Assembly: GCA_944472155.2 (NCBI GenBank)
Contig: OX235274.1
Location: 33,354,052-33,418,051, forward strand
Direction: 5' to 3'
Length of the DNA stretch: 64,000 bases
Origin: Trichobilharzia szidati
Lineage: Eukaryota > Platyhelminthes > Trematoda > Strigeidida > Schistosomatidae
Below, piece by piece: positions 34,501-46,500 of the stretch (positions are counted from its first letter, which is position 1; every line of letters starts with the position of its first letter). Below the pieces are notes generated by a model, which ran no database searches, was not told where the DNA came from, and saw only the letters and a list, made by a program, of their open reading frames with translations. The position numbers were made by a program, and so were the translations under genes.

Positions 34501-37500
34501 GACATGAAATACTCATCAGACTGGATTCCCCTATTAGTCATCATCCACTAAATAACTTTGTGTTAACATGTCGTGTTGTTGATGTTGTTGCCAAAGTTTC
34601 ATCTCCCTGCAAAATATTCTCTAACTTAATAAAATAATAAATAATCTCTCAATATTCTTTATAATAAACAGGTATTCTGACAACAACAGAACGTTCAGTG
34701 GATCGGGAAACAGTTCTAAAAGATACAAGAGGAGTAGTATTAAATCTTATGGTAAGCGGAATTACAAAAATAACTTTCTAACCATGTATAAATTTTTTTA
34801 TAGCAATTTGACTATTTTTTTTTCAAGGATTGTTAAGTGACTTTCACGGTTTATTGTTAGGAATTTTATACTCTTTAATATTTATTTTCAAGTATGCTGT
34901 ACATTTGTCTTAGGGCTTTGCTTGGTGCAGACTGAATTCTATCAGTCAGTTGGCATGTGCCACCATCAGTCAGTTTAGGTAGCTTGCCATCACGGTGAAC
35001 TTTGTGAATAGTTGATATTCGATGGTTGGAGGCAATTGGCACGAAGCCCAGTCTGGCCTAGGTTTCGTTCTAGTTGGCACTGAGTCACCAGTCAGCAAGG
35101 CGTATCTGCAACCTTGAAGGAACTCATGTCCCTTGTGAGATTCGAGTCCCTGGGACATCCCAGTGCTGCAGTCAGTCAGTGACGTTACCATTGAGCCACC
35201 TAGAATGGTGGCCACATTGCCAACGTCACTGGTAAAATTCAGTCTGCACCAAATAAAGGACTAGACGTATTACACTTATTACTAACTAGTGTCCAGTATA
35301 AGTATCCGATACAGTCCTACAGGAGGTTAATCGCGAGCCCGAATAGCTCAATGGTAACGTCTCTGACTGCAGCACTGGATTGGATTTGAATCTCAGAAGG
35401 GACATGAGTTCCTTCGAGGTTGCAGATACGCCTTGCTGACTGGTGACTGAGTGCCAACTAGCACGAAACCTTGGCCAGGCTTGGTTTCGTGCCGATTGCC
35501 TCCAATCATTTAATATACTCTATATTATCCATTTATGTACTATTTTCGTCACTATTATTCCCTTGGTTTCTGAGTGGAACATAGGGTTTCAGCAGAACAC
35601 CTTCATCTCACTTTATTCTCTGCAGTCTTTTCCATATATATATATGGATTCCAAAATATAAATCACTAGGATGGAATCTTGGAGACAGCTATTCATTGTC
35701 GTAGTTATCAGCGAAGACATAGATATCTGCATGCGGGACTTTGAAAAAAAGTAAAACGCTAAAGATGTTGTCTAGAGAAGCCTTTGGAAGCTTTGCAGTT
35801 AAACCGCCTAGCTCAAAACAAACAAACAGGACCACAGTGAAAACAATATCCACTTGTTGTTTTCACAAATCAACCTTAATCTAAACTAATTTTCATGCTT
35901 CTATGTCGGTGAAGACTAAACGTTGTATAACAAAAGGTAGCTCCAATCACTGTCAACAGAAGAAATTGAAAGAGGTTACTTATCTAGGCGGCACCATTTC
36001 AACTACAGGTGTAAGGCGGATGAGAATGTCAAAACTAGGAAAGCAAAGGCAAAGCAAAACGGACTATCATCAATCTGAAAAAAACAGTTTGGAAATCTTC
36101 TGCACTCAGTCAGCATGAAGAAGAAAATTCGGATTTTCAAAACACCAAATTCAAGTCAATTCTTCTATACCATTCACAGACCTGATTCCTGAGTTATTAA
36201 AAGCATTTCCAACAGGCTGTACTGCAGACTTTTATCAACTGTTGTCTTCGCTGAATACTGAAAGATCAGATGGTGGGCGAGAAAGAATTAGCGACAAGAC
36301 ACTGTTGGGACAAACCAATCAAAAAACATCTTACCGAACAAATATGCAAAAGAAAATGGAGATGGATTGGACAAATGCTGAGGAGAACGTTGGATGACAT
36401 CGCGCACCAGGTAACCCCTCAAGTAGAACCCGAATAAAAAACGTGAGTGGGGCCTGTGTCTGAGGGTGATATGGAGGAGATCGTGCGATGAGGAGGTGAG
36501 AGCTTATTTACAACCGTGGAGCAAGCTAAAGAGGACAGCAGACGACAGGATGAAATGGAGATGTACTGTTGAAGGCCTATGTTTCAGCGGGAATTCAAGG
36601 GAATAATAATAAAACAAAGTATGCTTTTAGCCCAGTTTTAAATATATTACACAAAAAAAATTTGGAGGATTTGGACTTCGCCGATGATATATGTCTGATT
36701 TCCCACAAACTGGAAGATATGCAAGTGAAAAGCAACAAGTTGGCAGAAGAAGCATCAAAATAACTTCAGTGAACATGGAGAACAGAGTGATGAAGATTCC
36801 TGGCACACCAACAGCAGCAAACAGACATCAGCATAAGACATACCTACCGAAGCATCGTTTCACTACAGGCGGAACTGAGAGGACATCAAAGTGAGGATCG
36901 GGAAGCAGACAAGCTTTCTTACTCTCAAGTCGTGTGGAGTAACCCTCAGCATAAATAAGAATTTCACTCATGTAATACTATAATCAAACTTGGTATAAGA
37001 GCACCTCAAACAAACTACAAACTTTCACAACAGCTGTCCTCGCTAATACTCAAGACAGATGGCCAGAAAAATCAGCAGGGGATCTCTGGGAGCGAAACGA
37101 CCAGGAACCGATTGTAACAAATAAGCAGGAAGAAATGAGGTGGATTGGCCATACTCTGAGAAAACAAACCATCAAGTGACATCACTAGACAAGCTGAGTG
37201 GAAAAGACAAGGTGACTTGGAGGAGGTCATGTGAAGAGGAGATGAAAGCATGTGGGTAGACTTGGAGCCAGGTGAAAACTTTAACAGAGAACCGAACGCA
37301 ATGGAGACGTGCGGCTGAAGCCCTATGTTCCTCTAGGAATTAAAGGAAATAATAATATTATAATAATAATTTACATTATCTTAAAATGTTGTTGTTTTGT
37401 CCTTCCTCTTCAGGTCACTGTATCTGATGACGATAAATTGAGTCCACGGAGTGTTGAAGTTCCTGTGACAATTGAACTATTGGATATAAATGATAATTCA

Positions 37501-40500
37501 CCTCAGTTTGCACACACCGCGCCAAAAGAATTTTCAAAGTATAGAAAAACTACAGAAAATCCAGATTATTTCTTTCAGTATTATGCAACAAAATGTAAGT
37601 TTTGGTTGTTGCAGAAATGGGATTTTCATACGTAGCATTGTTAGTGTGTGTGTGCGTGTGTGTGTTATGACCTACAGAATCAGCGTTATTATATGAAGTC
37701 AGTTAGCTAAAATGTATCATAGCAGCTGCAAAAATGGGGAAAAAACATTCGTACAGAATCCTCAACCCATCTAGTTATACAACCACAATAGTGGGACGTC
37801 TGAAAGATTATTAGTGTTTTACTTATTAACATGAAGGTGTCTCACCTAGGAGAGTTGTAAAATCCTGATTATGTGGTGATATTCAGAATCCGATAGAATC
37901 GATTATGTTTGAACCAACCTGTTTTGTTCCCTGTCAGCCATGGGAACGTAGCCTTTGAAGAGCAGTTCTACTACTTTGTAAATCAGACTTCATTTCAAAG
38001 GCTCAGGCAGGTGGGGATGGTCCCTTAAGGCAACTAACCATCTTCTTCAATCTGGGAGTCTAAGCAGTATTCCAGCACTCAAACAATGAGATTTAGTGTG
38101 GTGTGTCTCTTTACCAGTGATTGACTGATTAGTTCATAGTTTTTTTATCAGCAGTGAAGTATACTAATGCAGAAAGCATAGAGGAACTGAAGTTTTTTGT
38201 AAATTAACAACTCTGAAGAAAATTTAGTATTTTGCATAGTTAAAGTGTCGATTTTAATCGCAAATTGAATATTGACAAACCAGGGATCATTGGACATGCG
38301 TTTCGTCCTAATTTAGGCTCTTCATCAGTACCTAACCATGGCGCCACCGAAAATCGAACCATAGACAAGACGAGGCTGATGGGCATTCAGACATTGAGAC
38401 AAAATACAATGGTCAGTCTCTTAGTTTCTAACGTCTGACAATACTTGGAAGAATCTAAGGTGCCTTTGTATATAGAGAAAATGAAATAGAATTTGAATAA
38501 CTTTCCAACTGTTCTGTATCTTCGATCATTTGACTGTTGACATTGATTGATAAAGACTCTTCTCCTTCTTTCTTTTCTTCTTCCTTCCTTCCTTCCTTCA
38601 TTTTTTGAATAGAACTCATTAGTGTTGATTCACACTCACGTTTCCATTGAACAACGTCGTCACAGGGTGTATAGTAGTTATAGATTTATTTTTTTTTTTC
38701 AATGGCAATCAACCATCTGGAATTAATTTTTTAATTATTATTATTATTTCGTGTGTTCAAATTAGCGTACAGTTCGGTTTTCTTTCTTTCTTTCTAATTT
38801 TTTCTAATTAAAACATGTTGCTTTGACTGCATCTAAGTCTGATTTCAGTGCAAACTAAAAGAAACGTGTGTGTTTGTGTGCTCGTGTGTGTGTGTATGTG
38901 TAACAGCTGTTTTTCTTTAGGCTTTTCTGTTAAGTTGTAACATTTTTTTGAAAAAAAAGAGAGAGGAGATTTAGTTTTCTTCTTAGACGATTATTCAAGC
39001 ATGACGGAAACAATTACATCCACAAACTGTTATGAATATATATATATATATGCCGTGTGACTCACTTGTAATCTTGTTATGCGCTATACTGGACAACTGA
39101 TTGTCATTTTATGCAACACTGGCATTCTCTGCGTTGAATTGTAGTCAACCTTTATTGACTAGTTCCTTAAATACATGTATATGTGCATATTTTTTTAGTG
39201 GAGTTGAGTGGAATCGCCAAAGCACAATCATCTGCATCTGTAGTCCGGGGTTCGAATCCCGTCTGACTCACTCCTTAACCTTATTGTTATTATTATTAAT
39301 TTATTTAATTCCTTTTGAGATGATGCTGCAGGGTTGGACTTCACCGACCCCTAGATTAGAAATAGGAAGTGAAGTGGTAGAACATGTTGACCGCTTCACT
39401 TACTTGGGAAGTACCATCAGCCCCAACGGGTTGATCTCCGACGAAATCTCAGCACGAATACAGAGGGCTAGTTTCGCATATGGAGTTTACGCCGTCTCTG
39501 GCGTAGACGTGATATCCAGCTGGCTGTCGACCAAAGGGTGGGCGTACTGCTCAACAGTCCCCTCCGTCCTCCTTTATGGCTGTGAGACCTGGCCATTGAG
39601 AGAGGAAGACATGAAAAGATTAGCTGTCTTCGATCATAGGTGCCTACGTTCTATTCCCGTGTGAAGTGGATAATAAGGTGAGCAATATTGAGGTTAGGCG
39701 TTGGTCGAGTGCTAGGTAAGGAGGGATATAGATGAGATGTTAGTGTGTTACGTATGCCTAGTTATCGCCTTCCTCGACGGATGTAGACTTCCTGGTTGGG
39801 GTCCTCGGGACGGTAAAACCAATGGTTGGAAACAATTGGTGATATGGCTCAAAATTGTTCTCAATGTATCCACTCCTTGTGACTTATAATTTCCAATGAA
39901 ACTGTTTTGTTCTTGTTATTACTATTCCTTTATCTCACACCTCTGTTTACTGTCTATATTATGCATTTCTCCTACTTTCTTCTCTTGCTTTGTGTGGTAC
40001 ATGGAGTGTGGCGACTTGAACTGCCGCACATATGTGCAAAGTTCTATGTCGAAAACCGACTGACCTTTTGAGTTCCGAGTAGAACCATAGGGCTTCAAGC
40101 TTCAGGTTTGAAGTTTCAGTAGCAGTGATGTTTTCACGGGATGGAGTTGCTAGCCCTACGTCCAGCCTTTCTCTCTTTGTCGGGGTTACAACTGACTAAG
40201 TGAGGTAAAGGTGTGCGCCGGCCGGGGATCGAACCCCGGACTACATGCATGGTTGGCGAGCATCCTACCGCTGAACCACTGACGGATTCCTAAACCTTAC
40301 TTGACCTGGTAAAGAGGGGAGGTCAGGCATTAGTTCAGTAACTCCAACCCATGTAAAAATGAAACCATTGCTATTGGAAATTCAAAGCTTTTGAAGCGCC
40401 CTATGTTCTACTTGGAACGAAAGGGAACCAGCCCATAAACATGTTAATAAATGGCTTGTTGAATGTCTGTATACATTTGTTAGTGCATTATGGGCACTAA

Positions 40501-43500
40501 GAAATACACCACATCAAGTGTCACAGTTTGTGTGACGATAAAGACACTACCCAGACGCCCAGACCCGAAGAAGGTGGTTGTCTTAAAGGCCACTTTCCTC
40601 TTGAGCCTTTGACTTGAAGTTACATCCACAAGACAGTGGAATAGCGTCAGGAGCTTCATTCTTATGGGGTTGCCTGTGATCAAAACATGTCTGTAAGTCA
40701 TTCGATTATATCGCACTTTGGAACCGATGTACAACGTGTAAGTTTGGAATCAAGGTTTTCCACCTCCCCTGAGTGTAGACACCTGCATGTCCACCAGTCC
40801 GGTTGTAAGCACCAGACGTCCGCCCTCATCCTTCCGCTTTTGTAAGAAGCACTCACTCCCATCGCCGGAAAGCAGTGAATAGGACTTACACTGGAGAGGG
40901 AGGGAGGCTATGAACATGTGTCTTCATGAAAGCATTTTGAGAGGTAGATCCAACTTTGGTTGTACCAGGTCGTTTATGAGTGCAGTAGTCGTACCCCCGC
41001 TTAAGGAAGTTTAAACAATAACATGAAGGTGTCTTTATCTCATACCTATGATTAATTTTGCCAATCTTCATATCATCGTGGGAACTCCATCCTCACTCCC
41101 AACTGGATGAACCCCACTGGTCACGAATTCTCACTAGAACTCACTCCAGGCAACTTCGTCCTGTAGCCAGCCAGTCACTAGCCAGCATCAGATTAATCTT
41201 CAAGAATTAGTTTGTAGAGATTCTATTTGTCTCAACTACAGGAGGAACGGACGAAGATGTCAAATCGAGAATCGGGAAGGCGAGAAACACATTCATCAAC
41301 CTGAAACCAATCTGGAAATCTTCGTCACTCAGCATCAACAACAAAATTGGATTTTCAATACAAACGTCAAGTCAGTCATTCTTTATACGGACAGAAACTT
41401 GGCGGGTCACAAAGAATATTTCCAACAGCCTGTTGCAACCTTATCAACAACTGTCTTCGCTCATACGAAGATCAGATGGCCGGAAAGAAACCAACAAGAA
41501 ACTATGGGAACAAACAAAACAAGACCATCGCTCAACAAATATGCAGGAGAAAGTGGAGATGGATTGGACACTCGCTGAGGAGGCCCTGGGTACATCGCGC
41601 GTCAGGCCAGCTCGAGTGGAACCCGAAGGGAGGGGCGAGTGGGACGTCCAAGTGACATGGAGGAGATCTGTGAGAGGAGTAAACAGTATGGACTAACATG
41701 GAGAGGTGAAAAGTACAGCAGAAGACAGAAGCAAGTGGAGACGTGCAGTTGAAGCCCTATGTTCCACTAGGAACCCAAGGGAACAATAATAATAATAATA
41801 TTCTATTTGTTTCAGCCTAGACCATGGATTGCTATCCAGTTAGAGAGCCGTTGAAACAGCAGTGCAGTACTGCTCTCTGGTTTTCAGTGTCTCTCTAACT
41901 GATATCAATCCGTGGTCTAGGCTGAAAAGAGTAGAATCCCTACAATCTAAATTTTCATATCGTCAATTTCAATGCTTATATGTATTGTACATATATATAT
42001 CCAGTTTTTGAAGTGTCAATTATCTTTGAATCTCTTCTTTGCCATCGAAATTAAAAGCGAATACATGTTAACGTATTTGTTGGGTTTTTCTTTAAAAAAA
42101 GGAACAATGTTGTCTCCTTTTTTTAAAAAAATTTCTTCCCTCAATTATTTTTACACTTACAAAAAAGAAAGAAACATTTCTTTGTGAATTATTATTATTA
42201 TTATCCAGTCTAGCTTAGCTTAGTCGTTAGACAAAATCTACTTTCCCATTCTTCATCACATTAACAAAATATCACTGAACTAATTAATTATTCATTATTA
42301 ATTGTTACCCCCCCCCATACCATCGTTTATTCCAAGTTCGATATTTAATTTTGTTATTAATAATAATAATACTGAATCGCCTTCACTTTGTGGGGATTTT
42401 TTCCCGCCGATGAAAAGATAGCGAGTACAGTTCTGATCATCTTTCGTCTAGGCCTTCCTTCTCCTCCCACTATTGTTTAATAGTGTTACTCGTAATGATA
42501 ATATTATAAACTATCTTTCAATGTCAAAAGACCAACCTAACTAATGCGGTAAAGAAATGTGAAGAGAAGGTGAGAAAACGGGGGTGGGGGAGAAGGACGA
42601 CGGAAAGAAACGTGTGAGAGAGGAGGAGAAAATATCAGTTGTGGAGAGGTAATCATGAATTCATTCAGTTGGTTGGTTGTTGTGCGCTTTAGGATTGTTA
42701 TCCTGCTCATTGAAATCCTCTTTTTCTGTGTCTATCCATGTTTGTCTCACTGTGTGTTGGGTGGTGCATGTGCCTGTGTTCGTCGGACATTCCTTTCCAG
42801 TCTAGATGAATCATGATTAACTAAAAATATTTCATGTAGCATTATTTATTTAGTTGCCTAATATATATAATCATTTTCTTACGATATATGTATAAACATG
42901 AAAATAATCATCATAGCAAAAAGGTCGTTGTGTTGATTAATAGCAGAATCGCTATAATCATGATTATACGTTTCTGTTAGTTATATTTGCTTTTAACACA
43001 TAAGTTGTCAGTTAGTTGGTTAGTTAGTTAGTAGTACTACAATGCAATATATATAACTGTTCTTATTTCGACTGGTATTCATAAAATGCGATACAGTTAG
43101 CTTTTAAGGCGTTACTGAATAGTGAAATAAGTAAATGGATGAATGTATCCCCCCCCCTTCTCTCCCTACTTTCTGTTGTGTTTTCTTCCGAGACAGGTGG
43201 TTACTTGCGGTATTGCCATAGAATACTTATATATATAATATTATATTATATATATATATATCTTACTGCCTCCTACTATCATTCAATTCATTATGAAATA
43301 CCAACCAAGTAAGAATTTATTAGGGGGGGATGTGACTAAAAGTGTTGGCGGGCTGGGAAGGATATAGTACATAGTATGAGGTTAATGAAAAGAAAAGTAC
43401 ATTCATTTTGTTAATATAAGCATCAAACACATTATAGTGTTGCCCTAATTCTCAGTAGGCGTCGGTGTTATCAACAACAACAACAACAGAAAAATATGGA

Positions 43501-46500
43501 TTTAAGAAACACGCTGAAATGGTGATTACATAACAGACAGATTTTGTGTTTCCTCTGTTAATCTCTTATACCTCGCTGATCCCTTTAGGCGTACACTCAT
43601 TTTGCTTCCGTTTATTACTACTACTGCTGTATATAATCCATAAAAATAAATAAATTATACTTTGTGAAAAACGTTAACACACAGTGTACAGAATTCTTAG
43701 CGTAATTCATTGCATAATATTTTCTTCGCATCCAGGATCTTCAAGTAAAAATAAAATAGGGTTGTATATAGGATATACCACTGGACACAATACTGTCACA
43801 TCTAAAGCATAGACTTAATCCGTTTACGATATAATTTTTATTTTGTCTCTGCGAATACATGTATTAAATTGAAAATATGCGTGGATGCATTTTGTGACTT
43901 AAAGACATAAGCGAATTGTTAAGACAAATAAGAATTAGAGAAAATATATAATGATACATTGTGTTGGGTAGAAGTTTAGGTAGCGCAGTAATTCAAGCAA
44001 GCCACTACATTGTTGGCGGCCTGTTTAAAAGTTGGGCTACCACAAACTTCCATCTGTCCACTAGTATTATCTACTTTTGTGTGTATTTAAAATGTTAACA
44101 AGCTTCGGATTCGTAATTTCCTACTAAACTTGAGGAAAGAGGCCTGATTGTGGGTGTGGCAACGTGTTCCAATACAACATGAGATAACTGTTCTTCAGTT
44201 GTGTCCTTGAGTCTCAAAATGTACTTCTGAGCATCTCGCAATTGGATTTCTTGAAGGAGACAAAGCAGGTATATCATAATCGAATGGTTTGTGTTTCAGC
44301 TCAGAGAGCATTGTGTCCCAGGAAGGATATACTGGGAAAATATCATGCAATAAACTCCTGTGAAAATTCTGTACATTTTTATGAATACTGTCCAGAATCA
44401 AGATGTTATTATTATTAATACTGCTAAAAACAGTTTTTTTTAGCTTCCAACATCTATATATAAGCTCCCAGTTGTTGAGGGCGCTATGAAGTCACGCACT
44501 GTTGTCAGCAGACAAACAAATAGATGTTTGCATTTCTCGAAGCTTGTGTTTTTTAAACCAAGTCTTTGTGTACAGAAGAAAATGTTGGCCACTTTGAATC
44601 TACCATGGTAGTATATTTTATTTACTGTTACTATTATTATTATTAGTAGTAGTATTTTATCCCATCTTTTATTATTATTCTTGACTCATTTAAGAGTATC
44701 TTTTGTCTGTACCATTATCTTAAGTCGTTTTATTATTATTATTAGACAGTTTGGAATTCTTGACATTTTCAACTTCTTTCTCTGGTGACTGATTGTTTAT
44801 TTAAGCGTTGGTTTGCACGAATTTGACTGCTTACAGGACTTTATCATGAGCTGATTGCCTAGAGAAGCATTCGATAACCTGGGAGTACTGGACGGCTGTT
44901 TCGTCCTAGCTTGGGACTCTTCAACAGTACGCATCCACCACCATCAGGGTTCAAACCCAGGACCTTCCAGCAACTAGAGAAGCTAGTAGGCCGTTAAGCC
45001 ACTGGCACCCGACTCAGTAGCCCATGAATTCCAACTTCTGCCAATTCACAATATAGCACGACCGCTAGCCGATGTCATCCGTGACAAGTATTTGTACCCC
45101 CGACCTACTGTAACCTACTGGTCAGGACTTCCCACTAGAGTCAGTCTCTGGCGAGCGTCAGATTTGAATGATGTAACTGTACCGTAATATTTTATTACTA
45201 TTATCATCATCATCATCCTAACTTTGATCTTTCATACCCTTCCCCACCTCTCGCCTATCTGAACCTGACCCGTGAAACATTTTCGCCTGTCATTATGTAT
45301 GATTGGTTTCAATGTAGTTCACTTTACTTTTAAGTCGTATATCTTCCAATGTACTTCTAATAATATACAAATATATGACTGTATGTAGAGTATTCGGCTG
45401 AAGAGTTCCACCGAAATTCGATAAATTTATCAAGTCTTGCTTTTTTGGGTTGAGAGGAAATACTGAATGTTAATCGACCTAGTGATCACTGGCGATCTGA
45501 AAGTGTTTATGAATGTATTTGGTTCTTTTCAGTGATACATATATAATAATTTACCTAATTTGAGTGGAAATTGGTTAGTTTAAATGCATACTAACGTTGA
45601 TTGTTCAATATGCATCTATTATAGCTTCAAATTCAGTAGTTTGTGTTGGACGTGTTTTTGCCTTGGATTTGGATTCTGGATTAAATGGGACAGTAATCTA
45701 TGAGCGTGATACCTCAGAGGATTTTAAATCATCAATGAATGACGATGGTTTTTTTGTAGTTGAGCAAAATGGTTGGATTTGTGCGAAAGATGGTGTACCA
45801 CCAGTTGGGGAATACAGAATGAAAGTAGGTCTTACAATTGTTGTTTGTTGTGTTTTTTTTTAACATATTCTGTTGTAAACGACCTGTTTTTGAAAGATTT
45901 AGTTTCTTGAGACTTTCATTCGTCTATTATTTCTGTCTGTATCTGTGCCAGTGAAACTGAAATTCATCCTATTGCTTATTAACCTGTGATCTATATTCTA
46001 AGTAGTTTTCCTTCGAATTCTCTTGGTTCGTTAGTATTTGCATCAAGTCGTGTTACTAAATATATGGTTTTAAAGTTATATTCCTCATTTTTTTGAGTTC
46101 CGAAAGGAACACAAGGTTTCAGGTTTGGAACCTCAGTGGCTATGGTGTTGCTTTTAAAGGGACTAGTAAAACTGGGCTAGGTTGAGGAGAGGAGTGTGTC
46201 GGCTGGGAGTCGAACTCTCTATCATACGCCTGGTTGCGAGCAGTCTACCGCTTAAAAGTACCGACTCACATTGAAAATATTTACAACCGATATATTTTGT
46301 GTTTTGTTCCTCTGTCTCGTCCCTTCGTGTGGCTCTCATCAGTTGATTTATATTTTTCTAAATGGATTTGAAGATTTAGCCTACTGCAATTCAATTCGCC
46401 CATTCTTATCATAAAAATACGAACATTCACTATCATTTATATGAAATCAAGTAAAATTTGTTAAGAATTTAAGCAGAGTAATGCAAACAGATGTATATAG

